A stretch of 64,000 bases of DNA from Diplonema papillatum (lineage: Eukaryota; Euglenozoa; Diplonemea; Diplonemida; Diplonemidae), in the NCBI GenBank assembly GCA_030068145.1, contig JAPJBO010000524.1:62001-126000 (forward strand). The letters are read 5' to 3'. Below are positions 50,941-61,078 of the stretch, piece after piece. The stretch's first letter is position 1; each line of letters begins with the position of its first letter. The notes beneath the pieces are model-generated. The model ran no database searches. It was not told where the DNA came from and saw nothing but the letters and a program-made list of their open reading frames with translations. The position numbers and the translations under genes were made by a program.

Positions 50941-50986
50941 AGATAACCGGCATGCACCCACAAAACGAAGCACCCGTCTTTTCTGT
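50941..50986 (+). repeat. RepB partial copy
   Basis: AACCGGCATGCACCCACA then ACGAAGCACCCGTCTTTTC matches the end of the RepB copy at 1836-1996. Confidence 0.6.
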
Positions 50987-51092
50987 TACCAGGTCGGAGA
51001 GAATGCCTGAACGAACCCGCATCTTCCAAAAATGGAAAATGAACCCTTTTTTATTTGCCCGGGAGTTCTCAGAGGTTTCCAGAGTAGGATCA

Positions 51093-51587
51093 TTCAAAAA
51101 TACTCGAGGCGGAGGCTTTTTTTACGGCAACACGCTTGCTTGTCTATATCAAAAAGCGTCGGATGGCAGCGCGCCGTGCTGAATTACTTGAAACAGGGTT
51201 TACACAAGTACGCGCAACCAAGGCGGTGTGCACAAATAGAGCCACGACACTTTGTAGAACGCTTACACCGCACTTAACCCAGGTTTACCTGTGTTGTTGT
51301 GGGCTACAACACAATTCAGCTCCTTTGGGATTGGAGTTGTTGCGATTGTGGGGAATCGTCGGCATGCTGATGCGTACCACACTGTGCCTCCTTTGGGGTT
51401 GGAGTTGTTGCGATTGTGGGGAATCGTCGGCATGCTGATGCGTACCACACTGTGCCTCCTTTGGGGTTGGAGTTGTTGCGATAGTGGGGAATCGTCGGCA
51501 TGCTGATGCGTACCACACTGTGCCTCATTTGGGATTTCGCAACTGGCAGCCTCCTCAAGTATTTCCTGCAAAGCAGGTGCTTATCCG
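51093..51587 (-). repeat. RepA element, inverted, enlarged by internal sequence
   Basis: One terminus is AAAAATACTCGAGG (51096) and the other CTCCTCAAGTATTTCCTGC followed by AAGCAGGTGCTTAT (51550-51584). The internal ACCCAGGTTTACCTGTGTT block is present. Extra sequence, including a 68-bp tandem array, makes it more than twice the length of other copies. Confidence 0.8.
51331..51531. repeat. 68-bp tandem repeat, three copies, inside RepA
   Basis: Units start at 51331, 51399 and 51467 (exactly 68 bp apart), each containing TTGGAGTTGTTGCGAT and CGGCATGCTGATGCGTACC. They differ by only a few bases, so the expansion is recent. Confidence 0.9.
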
Positions 51588-52980
51588 AAGTACGGTCGTT
51601 GAGGACGCCTACAGGACCCACAGGACTACCCGCCAGGGCATGAAGAGACGTACTCCGCTCATCTTACAGCCTCGGTGCTGACTCCCCGCAGCACATCACC
51701 TCTGCTCTAATCTCATTGGTTCCATCACTCCCAACCGCACTGCTACTTGGCAGTGCGTCGCAGCGGATCAGCAGCACATTAAGCAACCCAATCATTTGAG
51801 CCTCCTGAGCTCCCTGCAAAAAGAGCGCTTTTTCGCAAGCGCTGGCAACTGACCGAGAGGAGAACGCCGGAACCATAAACTTCAACTAAGACCTGCCCCA
51901 CCTCCCCCGCCCCCTTTGAATGAATAATGTGTTCGTGGTGTCGGCCGCAGGAGTCTTTTTTGGCTTGCCAAAGAGAGTAAAAGAGTGAAAGCGTACGTAC
52001 AGTAGTGAGTAGAGAAGAGAACGAGTGTAAAAGAACGGAGGTAGCACGAACTACCAGACCGGCGGAGGCCACTCTTACCTTTTCCTTATCCCTCAAAACC
52101 AGCACCAAAAACAACGGCCCCCTTTGAAGGAAGACTTGATGCTAGCTCGAACGTACAGGCAGGAATTCTGCGTCGACACTGAACAAACCCCCGACTTGCG
52201 GAGCTCGTTCTGGTGGAGGCTTTTGCCCTGGAAGTGAAGTTGACACTAGAAAAAAAAAAAAAAAAAAAGAAATCACGTTTCTGCTCGGGTGCCCGACGCT
52301 GGGCTGGTTTCCTCAGGACCTCGTTCCTTTTGTTTTGTGCTCGATCGACCGGATACAGATCTCCGAAAACCATGCCAATATGTTGCCTCACCCCTCGCTC
52401 GCGGCAAAGAAAACTCGTCCAAGCAAGCCGCTAATTTAATTGTTCTACTCTGTTCGGTGTTTCGTCTCCTGACTCAGCCTATTGGTCCTTTCGATGCCCC
52501 TGCGTCCCTTCAAAATACGCGTCTCCAGAGATATTGTCACTTCAAAGATGACACGAATAATTTTCGCGCACAGGACGCTTCTGGTCACGGTGTGGCTTGT
52601 TGGCCCATCTTGTCCGCCCTTGTCTCGGCTTCCAGCCTAGGGACAACCTTGTTCAAGGATGTCGAAGACGTGGGTTGGTCGTGGACAGAGCTTGGGCAGA
52701 TCGAAGCGGAAGATAGTGTCACGATCAGACAGTGGCGAGTCGAAACCAACAAGCAGTGCGAGAGGCTACCCGTACCGGAAGGTACTCCAAGCTCGTGCGA
52801 GCGCAGCTCGAGAGAATCGAGCAGGTGTCAACGTCAGGCAACCAGACGATTGGTTGACGGAAGGTAGACTGACCGGATACCTATCGTGTCAAAGCAAGCG
52901 CAGTACTGCGAACGTGGCAAGCAACAACCGGACGGTTGCCTATAATTGAATTTCACGCACATACACATCACTCACCCGCA
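51588..52980. other. No gene recognised
   Basis: GAAGACTTGATGCTAGC near 52131 is shared with 7726. A run of about 25 As (interrupted once) lies at 52249-52275. Two overlapping frames between 52289 and 52949 read partly like protein but have no family and no agreed frame. Confidence 0.4.
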
Positions 52981-53060
52981 CATGTAACCAGTTAGTTAGC
53001 AGCTCCGTGAACACACGTGAAGAAAGAGGGTAAAGCCACCAACCGAAGGCACAAAGCATT

Positions 53061-53705
53061 ATGTTGCGAACCGTTGTAGCGTGCGCAGTTCTGTCGCTAG
53101 CTGAGTCAGCATGGGTTGCCCCGTGGTTCTGCCACGGGTTGAATTGCCCTGAGTACGTTATGGAGAAGAACATGACATTCGGAAACCAGACTGTGGAGAT
53201 GAGGCAGTACACAGCACAGCAAATGTGGACGTCGACCACCGTTATGAGCACGTCGTTGACTGAGGCAGACAACGTTGGGTTCCAGAGACTGTTCGACTAC
53301 ATCAGTGGTGACAACCAGGGGTCGGTTAGCGTGCCGATGACATGTCCCGTGCGGGAGTACATCCAGCCAGGAGCAGGTCCCAACTGCAACTCGACGTTCA
53401 CCGTGGCGTTCTACGTACCTTACAAGTATCAATCGGCATTGAACGCATCGGCAACAACGCCGCCGAAGCCTGCGAAGAGTGACGTCTCGACCACAGTTGA
53501 CGAGAAACCTCTGCGCGTTGCTGTGTTGGGGTTTCCGGGCATGGCCCCACAGGATGTCGTCATCCAGCGTGTAGCGGAGTTGTACACGTACCTGTCGACA
53601 ACGAACCTGAAGTACGACGAAGAGAACTGGTTCTTCTCTTCGTACGACCCACCCTTCCGCATCGTGAACCGCCACCAGGAGGTCTGGGTTCAGCTCTTCG
53701 ACTGA
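53061..53705 (+). CDS. SOUL haem-binding family protein (copy 1), probably secreted or lumenal
   Basis: ATG 53061 encodes 214 residues. The first 20 (MLRTVVACAVLSLAESAW) are a probable signal peptide. The SOUL/HEBP fold follows: VEMRQYTAQQMWTSTTV, FQRLFDYISGDNQ, VSVPMTCPV, FTVAFYVPYKYQ, then a PP-containing segment, LRVAVLGFPG, and FSSYDPPFRIVNRHQEVWV at the end. The family binds haem or related tetrapyrroles; the precise cargo is unknown. Length matches the family and all conserved blocks are present. A CHGLNC pair near the N-terminus could form a disulphide. The next copy differs by one residue. Confidence 0.9.
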   Translation: MLRTVVACAVLSLAESAWVAPWFCHGLNCPEYVMEKNMTFGNQTVEMRQYTAQQMWTSTTVMSTSLTEADNVGFQRLFDYISGDNQGSVSVPMTCPVREYIQPGAGPNCNSTFTVAFYVPYKYQSALNASATTPPKPAKSDVSTTVDEKPLRVAVLGFPGMAPQDVVIQRVAELYTYLSTTNLKYDEENWFFSSYDPPFRIVNRHQEVWVQLFD

Positions 53706-54997
53706 AGCAAGCAACGAGGTCACATTTCCCGCGTTTCTTGAGCCGTTTGCACAATCAACGTTGTTCTTCCAGGAAGACATATCGCACACAGGCCCTGAAT
53801 GAGATCGTGACTTCACTCCCTTTTCGCAATATCCAACGAACCCGGGGCAAGCTTTGTGACTGAAAACGTCAGGTGTCACAAACCTTGCACCCAATATTAC
53901 TAGGTCTCCCACAACTGACCTCTGGGAGCTTATCGATTGTTTTCCTTTCCTCCCTTTTTTCGTAAGTGCGCACATGTGTGCTCCCTTTTCTTTGCAACAG
54001 CTCGGCTTATCCGAACTTGCGCCTGATGCCTCTGCACGACCGATGGGAAACCAGACCAACGTGGAACAACAGCAAAGTCGACAAGTCCCGTGGCGTTCTA
54101 CAGTTTGCTGCACAGAGTTATGTCCACCTTTGACCAGGGTGCAGGATCATCTGGTCCTGCTCGTTCCTGTACAACCACGTTTCCGTCCTCCCTCTCACCT
54201 ACCTACGCTCTCTCTTCGCACATTGTGCGAGGAAATGATTCGATCGATAGAAGACGACAGCAGAGGATTAGGCGCGACCAACCTCTACAACTGCGCAGGA
54301 ACATAGTATAGTGAACAAGGCGCCCAACTGGAAAGAAGCTTTCGAAGAGGGACTACACAAGTTTAAACTTCGTAAACAGAGCTGAGTTCCTTATCTTTTT
54401 CGGCGACGGTGTTCGGGGGTCCTGCGACACTTGTACGCAGCCAATGGCTGCATTCCTCTCTTACACTTTGTTGTTCATGTCTTCTGCACAGTGTGCGCTA
54501 CGCCCACCTACCTGGCGAAACGTGTGCTCGTATTCTTTTGGTTCTCAATTTTTGTTTCTTGACTGATAGTTAAACAGCTGCCGGCCGTAACCCTGCGGAT
54601 ATGAGGGGCGCGACTCGCGAAGTTCGAGTCGCACAAGAATGACTGAATACGTGAAATGTGCTTGCAGCTGAGTCGTCCCGAAGACGTTGCCACGATTTTG
54701 GGTCGATCTGCACCTGGCGGGTACGGGTAAGAAACCGTTCTCACCGAAAGGTTGTAGCCTGCTTTGAGTTGTGCTGAGCCTGATTTTCAAGATATCGTAT
54801 AGAGTTAGCTAGGTAGGACAATATGGCGCAGGTTGAAGTAAAAGAATACAACAAAACTACGCACTTCTTTGTTGATTGTATTCGCACCCAGAAGTACAGC
54901 CACTTCCACGCACTCACACACAAACCAGGTAGTTAGCAGCTCCGTGAACACACGTGAAGAAAGAGGGTAAAGCCACCAACCGAAGGCACAAAGCATT

Positions 54998-55642
54998 ATG
55001 TTGCGAGCCGTTGTAGCATGCGCAGTTCTGTCGCTAGCTGAGTCAGCATGGGTTGCCCCGTGGTTCTGCCACGGGTTGAATTGCCCTGAGTACGTTATGG
55101 AGAAGAACATGACATTCGGAAACCAGACTGTGGAGATGAGGCAGTACACAGCACAGCAAATGTGGACGTCGACCACCGTTATGAGCACGTCGTTGACTGA
55201 GGCAGACAACGTCGGGTTCCAGAGGCTGTTTGACTACATCAGCGGTGACAACCAGGGGTCGGTTAGCGTGCCGATGACATGTCCCGTGCGGGAGTACATC
55301 CAGCCAGGAGCAGGTCCCAACTGCAACTCGACGTTCACCGTGGCGTTTTACGTACCTTACAAGTATCAATCGGCATTGAACGCATCGGCAACAACGCCGC
55401 CGAAGCCTGCGAAGAGTGACGTCTCGACCACAGTTGACGAGAAACCTCTGCGCGTTGCTGTGTTGGGGTTTCCGGGCATGGCCCCACAGGATGTCGTCAT
55501 CCAGCGTGTAGCGGAGTTGTACACGTACCTGTCGACAACGAACCTGAAGTACGACGAAGAGAACTGGTTCTTCTCTTCGTACGACCCACCCTTCCGCATC
55601 GTGAACCGCCACCAGGAGGTCTGGGTTCAGCTCTTCGACTGA
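54998..55642 (+). CDS. SOUL haem-binding family protein (copy 2)
   Basis: 214 residues. It differs from copy 1 only at position 4 (Ala for Thr), plus about six silent changes (for example GTC for GTT in the codons of NVGF, and TTT for TTC in LFDY). Signal peptide, conserved MTCPV and EVWV motifs and stop context are all retained. Both copies look functional. The leader including CACGTGAAGAAAGAGGG is the same, so expression control is probably shared. Confidence 0.9.
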   Translation: MLRAVVACAVLSLAESAWVAPWFCHGLNCPEYVMEKNMTFGNQTVEMRQYTAQQMWTSTTVMSTSLTEADNVGFQRLFDYISGDNQGSVSVPMTCPVREYIQPGAGPNCNSTFTVAFYVPYKYQSALNASATTPPKPAKSDVSTTVDEKPLRVAVLGFPGMAPQDVVIQRVAELYTYLSTTNLKYDEENWFFSSYDPPFRIVNRHQEVWVQLFD

Positions 55643-56400
55643 AGCAAGCAACGAGGTCACATTTCCCGCGTTTCTTGAGCCGTTTGCACAATCAACGTTG
55701 TTCTTCCAGGAAGACATATCGCACACAGGCCCTGAATGAGATCGTGACTTCACTCCCTTTTCGCAATATCCAACGAACCCGGGGCAAGCTTTGTGACTGG
55801 AAACGTCAGGTGTCACAAACCTCGTACCCAATATATTACTTGTCTCCCACAACTGACCTATGGGGGCTTTTCGATTGTTTTCTTTTCCTCCCTTTTTTTA
55901 AGTGCGCACATGTGCATTCCCTTTTCGTTGCATTAGGCGGAGGGAGCCACGGCTTATCCGAACTTGCACCTGATGCCTCTGCACAACCGATGCGAAACCA
56001 GACCAAAGTGGAACAACAGCAAGTCAACAAGTCCCGTTGTGTTCGCCGGTTTGCTGGCACGGACTCACGTGTTCACCTTTGACCAGGGTGCATGATCATC
56101 AGGTTCTACTCGTTCCTAACAACCACGTTTCAGTTCCCCCTCTCACCTACCCACGCTCTCTCTTTGCCTCTCGCACATTGTGCGAGGAAATGTTTCGATC
56201 GATAGAAGACGGCAGAGGATTAGGCGTGACCAACACTGGTTTGGCAGCCAATGACTGCATGTGCCGAGATGTTCATCTCTTACACTTTCTTGTTCATGCC
56301 TTCTGCCCAGAGTGCGCTACGCCCACCTACCTGGCGAAGCGTGTGCTCGTTTTCTTTCGGTTCCCCATTTTTGTTCCTTGACTGATAGAGTCGAACAGAT

Positions 56401-56963
56401 GCTGTTGCCGAGGATTCGAATCCATCAGCAGCCGCGCCGCAACCGCTACTGCAAGCAGGCGACACGCGACCTCCGCGTTCAACGGTGGTGGCTTTTGTGC
56501 AGGGGCTAGCGTCGTGTTGCTGAGATGCGGCAAACCTTTGAGGGCCACAAATTGCGGCAGTGTGTGCGGGTGTGTCTGTGCGACCTGGACGATAGCGAGA
56601 CAGTGTGCAGTTCCACTTGTGCTCGTCTCACAACTCGTGGACGAAGCATTGCGTCTTGGCCACTGGTAGAGTAGATACGATCAATGCAGGCCAGAAGAAC
56701 AGCGAGTTTCTGAGGACCTGTCCATGCGTGTGCAGGTCTTTTGTTCACAGACCTCCGTCTTCCTGACGACTACCTTTGCTTGTGTCAATCCAACCCCCAC
56801 CAAGGGATGATTGGTTCCCCAGAGATAGGTGGGACCATATCCCTATATGCCTAGCTCCACCACGAGCTAGCGCTGTGCAGCGGCCAGCTCTTTTGGATTT
56901 TGCTTTAGTGAACTACTCAGATCCACCATCGTCGGCAACCGGCGAGGAGGGGGTTTCGCTCGC
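56401..56963. other. No gene recognised
   Basis: 3' flank of the second duplication unit and 5' flank of the sirtuin-like gene. No motif or coding frame is supported. Confidence 0.45.
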
Positions 56964-57989
56964 ATGTACGCAGCCTCGGCGGGGGCATATCGCAAAGGAC
57001 TGCAGCACTGCTTGAAGAATGGCGGGAACGTCGTGGTCGTCGTGGGGCAGGGCATGTCGAGGGAGGCGGGGATAGAGAAGCCGAACTGGAGCATCGGCGA
57101 CATGGAGTACCCCTACGAGCGCATGCGGACCCACGTGAGCTTCAAGCGAATGTGGTGGGAAGTCTGGGCGTGGATGGCCAGCCGCGCGTCCGCCGCTTTA
57201 GTCGCCGAACCGACTTCAGGATACAGGGCAGTCGTCGACTTACTTGTCCTCCTCGGCCGCCGAGCGAACGCCGTCAGCACAAGCTCAGACGGACTGTTGA
57301 GACGGGCGGCTGTTGATGCTGTGGACTATGGCGCGGAGATTCTGACGTCGCAGGTTGTCGAGCTGAACGGCAATGTGACTACCATGCGATGCTGCCACCC
57401 GCAGTCGCCGCACCCTCATGAGGACTTCCCGCTGCCGGAGCTTGAGTCTGTCGGCAGTTGGACGGACTTCATCAACCCGGCCCGGCGGCGTCTGACGCAA
57501 GACGAAGTGCGGCTCCTGCGCTGCCCCCTGTGCCTGAGCCCCGCCCGACCGAGCGAAACCTTCCTCGACGAGGACCTGAACGCTCTCGCCGCCTCTCGGC
57601 ATCTCCAGCAACTCGCGAGGGAGCCGACGGTAGTCCTGCTACTCGGTTGCGATGCTCCGCTGTCGCCCTTCGAGCGCAGTCTATTGCAAGCGACACGACT
57701 CCACGGCGGATGGGTCATCCGCGTAGGCTGCCGAGAGCCTGCTCAACACGGAGACGAGCACGCCGCAGACCCCGCGAACGCACTCGGGCAGACCGGCATC
57801 CGAGACAAGGATGACATTCAATACTTCGCGCATCCAGCCAATGCGCTGCTGTCGCCTGGCAGGCAACCAGATTCGCAGCCGGAGGTTATGCACATCGGCA
57901 TGCAGCTGTCTGGCATTGTCGACGTGACGGAGGAGCTGCTAAAGGAGCACCAAGCTATGCCGCCCAGCTACCAGCGCTTGAGTATCTGA
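56964..57989 (+). CDS. Divergent sirtuin (SIR2) family protein lacking catalytic residues
   Basis: ATG 56964 encodes 341 residues with the sirtuin motif order. GQGMSREAGIEKP (28-40) stands where GAGIS-x-SGIPDF is usual. PTSGYRAVVDLL corresponds to the P-x-x-H-x-AL helix. STSSDGLLRRA (105-115) replaces TQNIDGLH-x-RAG. VVELNGNV (131-138) replaces the catalytic LHG, with Asn for His. CC (143-144) and CPLC (187-190) resemble the zinc site. RPSETFLDEDL replaces RPxVVxFGE. VVLLLGCDAPLSP replaces the GTSL region. The fold is therefore recognisable, but the QN of QNID and the catalytic His are gone. NAD-dependent deacylase activity is unlikely; a binding or scaffold role is inferred. The length is typical and the frame intact. 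Confidence 0.75.
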   Translation: MYAASAGAYRKGLQHCLKNGGNVVVVVGQGMSREAGIEKPNWSIGDMEYPYERMRTHVSFKRMWWEVWAWMASRASAALVAEPTSGYRAVVDLLVLLGRRANAVSTSSDGLLRRAAVDAVDYGAEILTSQVVELNGNVTTMRCCHPQSPHPHEDFPLPELESVGSWTDFINPARRRLTQDEVRLLRCPLCLSPARPSETFLDEDLNALAASRHLQQLAREPTVVLLLGCDAPLSPFERSLLQATRLHGGWVIRVGCREPAQHGDEHAADPANALGQTGIRDKDDIQYFAHPANALLSPGRQPDSQPEVMHIGMQLSGIVDVTEELLKEHQAMPPSYQRLSI

Positions 57990-58507
57990 TTAGCGTTGTG
58001 CCCGTGTACAGCGCCCTACTTCAGACCCTGGCAAGTGTATCGCCCTCCGGAAGATAGAGTGCGGCTTCGCCCCGACGGATCGAAGTGAAACCTGAACAGT
58101 TTCGCCTTGCGGCATCTGTATGCAGAAGCCGACAGTGGTCTGCTGGAGGGTTGCGATCCATCGTCAGGCCGCCTCTTGCAAACATGATCCACTCGGCACT
58201 GACCCAGACTTTGCCTGTCACGAATCGTGCGAACGATCGTGTCCTCCTCCTGCTCAGCAGTTTACGTGGTTCTCATCATTCTGATTCTGATTCCAGCACT
58301 GAATACGGATTTGTCGCCAGCTGCCAGCAACGTTTGCAACCGCCACGAGCTGCGCCCGCTACTGAAGCGCGCCTTCAAAATTGATTCCCTAGCGAACCAT
58401 TGTTCGTATCCGGACTTCGCAAGCAAAACGGGTCTGCCCACGTGGCAAGGCGTTCAAAAGGGAGGGGAACAATGTCTCGTCAAGCTGGGTGCGACAAGGC
58501 GAAATCT
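57990..58507. other. No gene recognised
   Basis: Short frames on both strands lack codon bias. No repeats were recognised. Confidence 0.4.
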
Positions 58508-58615
58508 TGCGGGACCGCCCTAAATGACGTGGGCTGCGTGTTTTGGTCAGAATTACCCACCTGGAAACAGTACAAGCACAAGGTAAAAGCAAGCGGGAAG
58601 ACGATCAAGCACACG
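58508..58615 (+). repeat. RepB dispersed repeat, decayed copy
   Basis: GCGGGACCGCCC, GACGTGGGCTGCGTGTTTTG, GTCAGAATTACC and GATCAAGCACACG follow the RepB order of 50141-50270. Confidence 0.6.
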
Positions 58616-58688
58616 ACTTGAATCGGTGGCACCTTCGAATTCTCGCGAGCAGGGAGCGGAAGTGCAGGCTTCCGGCGTGCTTTCTTTT

Positions 58689-58842
58689 GTATGAGCACTT
58701 GCTTTGCAGGAAATACTCGAGTTGCAAACTCTCGAAGGAGTTTTTTGTGTGCTTGAGTCTGTGAGGTGGCGGGCGTAACGCACGTTGTTCCTCTCTTCTC
58801 TGGCCGTCGGAATAGGCACCGTGCGGCACCGCGAGTATTTCC
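58689..58842 (+). repeat. RepA dispersed element, diverged copy
   Basis: GTATGAGCACTTGCTTTGC and AGGAAATACTCGAG at the start, GGTGGCGGGCGTAACG in the middle and GCGAGTATTTCC at the end. It is the most diverged of the clear copies. Confidence 0.7.
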
Positions 58843-59403
58843 AGCGGAGCCCGTCCCAGTGTTTTTTTTCTTCCTGATCGCTGCAGAGCTCGGCATCGGC
58901 AGCAATCTTTCTTCTTTGCGTTTCGGAGACGCGTCCGGGCGAAGTAGTAACTGCGCCCGCGGGGTTTCCCGCCTTTTTATTTTTCATTTTCAGTTGTTGC
59001 TCGTCTGAGTCATCAGGAACAGAAAGAAACTGAGCTCCCCCTGCATTTGCTTGCTTTTTTCTGGCTTCGTCCAACTTGAGCCAAAAGGTGGCCGGAGCAG
59101 CGCAACGATTGAACCCATTGCAAACGATTGCAACCATCAAAAAGGCGCCCGTTAGGGTTGAGAGTGACCCTTCACGCGACTTAGCTACGAGGCACAACGT
59201 GGAACTGCAACGCATTGCCGCTGTCTCATCGCGTTAAGGTCTCTCAGGTCCATCCCTACCTCCTGGCCTGCCTAGCATCAATCATATCATACATGGACAA
59301 TGTTGATTTCTCCCTTGGGGGTTCTTCTTGGTGGCGACCGATTGTAGGCTAGATCGCTAGCCCAAAGGCTTCAGGTGAGTGAGGACGGGACGTGGGAGGT
59401 GCA
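58843..59403. other. No gene recognised
   Basis: Spacer up to the hydroxylase gene. GCTTCAGGTGAGTGAGG just before the gene combines an AG acceptor and a donor-like GTGAGT; which is used cannot be told. Confidence 0.4.
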
Positions 59404-60531
59404 ATGGCTCGGGCGCAGCTGCAATTCGCTTTGTTTGCCTGCGCGGCTGTGGCTGTGTTCGCGCTGGGGCTGCTCGTGTGGGCCCCGCAGCGTCGGGTCG
59501 CGAAGGCGGACACGCTCGAGACAGCCGCCCATGCGCTGGCGGACGAGCTGCTGCAGCAAACCGCGCTCCTGGAGGGCGTCCTGTCGGAGACGCAGCGGCG
59601 CGGCGGGCCCCACCGCCGCGCAACAGGCCTCCAGCGGCAGGCCTCCCGCGAGGCGCGGACAGTCGCCACCGAGCTCTCCCGCGACCTCGGCAGAGCCAAC
59701 CACGCCCTGTTCGCAGACGCCGCCCTCGTCAAGGCGGACTACGATGTCCTGCACCCGATGCTGCCCGACCCGCTGCTCTACGCGTACCCCACCGGGAAGC
59801 AGCCGCCGTTTCGCTACCCAGAGGACACGGACGAGGCGAGAGCAGGGGGCGGAATCAATTCGTTCAACTGGCAGCTGCTGTCGTACATGCCGCGCACCTA
59901 CTTCATGACCGACTTCCTCGACGCTTCCGACGCTCGGGAGATAGTTCTGCTCGCGCGACCGAAGATGAAGCGGTCGCAGGTGCAAGAGTTCAAGGACGAC
60001 CAAAAAGACAAAAAGGGAGACGCAGAGACCCTCGACGACGTTCGCACATCCGAAGGCGCGTGGCTTACTCTTCATCACAAAGTCGTGCGCCGAGTGAAGG
60101 AGCGGATTGCGCAGATAAGCGGGTACCCGGTGTCCTCCATGGAGGACATGCAGGTCTTGAAGTACGAGGTCGGCCAGCTGTACGAGTCGCACCACGACTT
60201 CTTCGACCCGAAGTACTACGGGAAGCAGAGCTGGAACCGCGTCGCCACGTTTTACATGTTCCTCACCGACGACTTCGAAGGGGGCGAGTTCGCGCTCCCG
60301 CTCGCCAATGCGCGCGACGCGTCGGTCGACTTCAAGAAGTGCGAGTACGGGCTGCGGGTGGAGCCGAGGGTCGGCAGCGGCGTGCTCTTCTACGGCATGC
60401 GCCCGGACATGGTCCTCGACAAGTACTCTCTGCACACCGGTTGTCCTGTGACGAAGGGGACCAAGTGGAGCGCGGTGGTGTGGATCGACCACAAGGGAGA
60501 AGCCTTCAGCGATATAGACGACCGCAGCTGA
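59404..60531 (+). CDS. Prolyl 4-hydroxylase, 2-oxoglutarate/Fe(II) dioxygenase, membrane-anchored
   Basis: The start is ATG 59404; the frame runs 4 codons further up but only from GTG. The protein has 375 residues. An N-terminal signal anchor spans about 8-26 (FALFACAAVAVFALGLLVW), then a coiled-coil stretch to about 100. The catalytic domain runs from about 155: LSYMPRTYFMTDFLDASDAR, MQVLKYEVGQLYESHHDFF with the iron ligands His263 and Asp265, FYMFLTDDFEGGEF, GVLFYGM, and SLHTGCPVTKGTKWSAVVW with the distal His344 and the 2-oxoglutarate lysine Lys354. All catalytic residues are present. It should hydroxylate proline residues of secretory or cell-surface proteins in the ER or Golgi. Decayed copies of its 3' half lie downstream. 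Confidence 0.9.
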   Translation: MARAQLQFALFACAAVAVFALGLLVWAPQRRVAKADTLETAAHALADELLQQTALLEGVLSETQRRGGPHRRATGLQRQASREARTVATELSRDLGRANHALFADAALVKADYDVLHPMLPDPLLYAYPTGKQPPFRYPEDTDEARAGGGINSFNWQLLSYMPRTYFMTDFLDASDAREIVLLARPKMKRSQVQEFKDDQKDKKGDAETLDDVRTSEGAWLTLHHKVVRRVKERIAQISGYPVSSMEDMQVLKYEVGQLYESHHDFFDPKYYGKQSWNRVATFYMFLTDDFEGGEFALPLANARDASVDFKKCEYGLRVEPRVGSGVLFYGMRPDMVLDKYSLHTGCPVTKGTKWSAVVWIDHKGEAFSDIDDRS

Positions 60532-60708
60532 ACGGAACGAGGCCCTGTTTTTTCCATGCACATCCACAAGACACCCTACTGCACGAAGAAAGTGCAGCTT
60601 TCCAGGATAGTTAACCCTGTCCCCGCTTGAAGCGTTTCTAGGGTCAACCCTTCCTTCAAAAAGAGACGACTGCATCATCCGCGGCCAGGCTGTCGCAGTA
60701 CTGCGACT

Positions 60709-61078
60709 GCGTCGCCACGTCTATATGTGGCTGCGCGTGCGACTGAAGGGTTGGAGTCTCTGGCTGCAGACTTCTCACTGCAAATCGGTTGCCCGGTGAC
60801 ACAGGGGACCAAGTGGAGCGCGGTGTGGATCGGCCCCAAAGGAGAAGTCTTCAGCGAGACAGACGACCGGAGCTGAACGGAACGAGGCTGTCGCGATTCG
60901 AAGAACTGCGACCGTGTGTGTCGCCACATACTCACATGTTCCCGCGCTGGCGACTTCGAAGGGGCGGAGGCTCGCACTCCCGCTGACAAACGTCGGTGGA
61001 CAGTCGGCACCGGCAGGTCGGTAGTTTCTGACGGCATCTACCCGGACATGGTTCACCGGTTGCCCTGTGTCAAAAAGA
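60709..61078 (+). pseudogene. Two decayed copies of the 3' part of the hydroxylase gene
   Basis: Copy A (60709-60895) joins GCGTCGCCACGT to GGTTGCCCGGTGACAC and ends with GACGACCGGAGCTGAACGGA (a stop context like that at 60525). Copy B (about 60905-61075) has GTCGCCACATACTCACATGT, GGCGACTTCGAAGGGG, GACGGCATCTACCCGGACAT and CACCGGTTGCCCTGTG. Internal deletions and stops disable both. Confidence 0.78.

Larger units (their letters stand above)
52985..56400 (+). repeat. Tandem segmental duplication carrying the two SOUL genes
   Basis: The left unit (about 52985-54590) and right unit (about 54922-56400) share leader, gene and about 850 bp of 3' flank at an offset of 1937 bp in the genes. The flanks differ by many indels and substitutions, while the genes are almost identical. 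Confidence 0.88.

Noticed and set aside
52289..52949. Two overlapping plus-strand frames (192 and 96 codons)
   Set aside because: Neither has an ATG with gene-like codon use nor any domain, and they contradict each other over the same bases.
53106..54113. 335-codon minus-strand frame over the first SOUL gene
   Set aside because: It is antisense to a clearly conserved SOUL protein, has no recognisable domain, and is broken differently in the duplicate copy.
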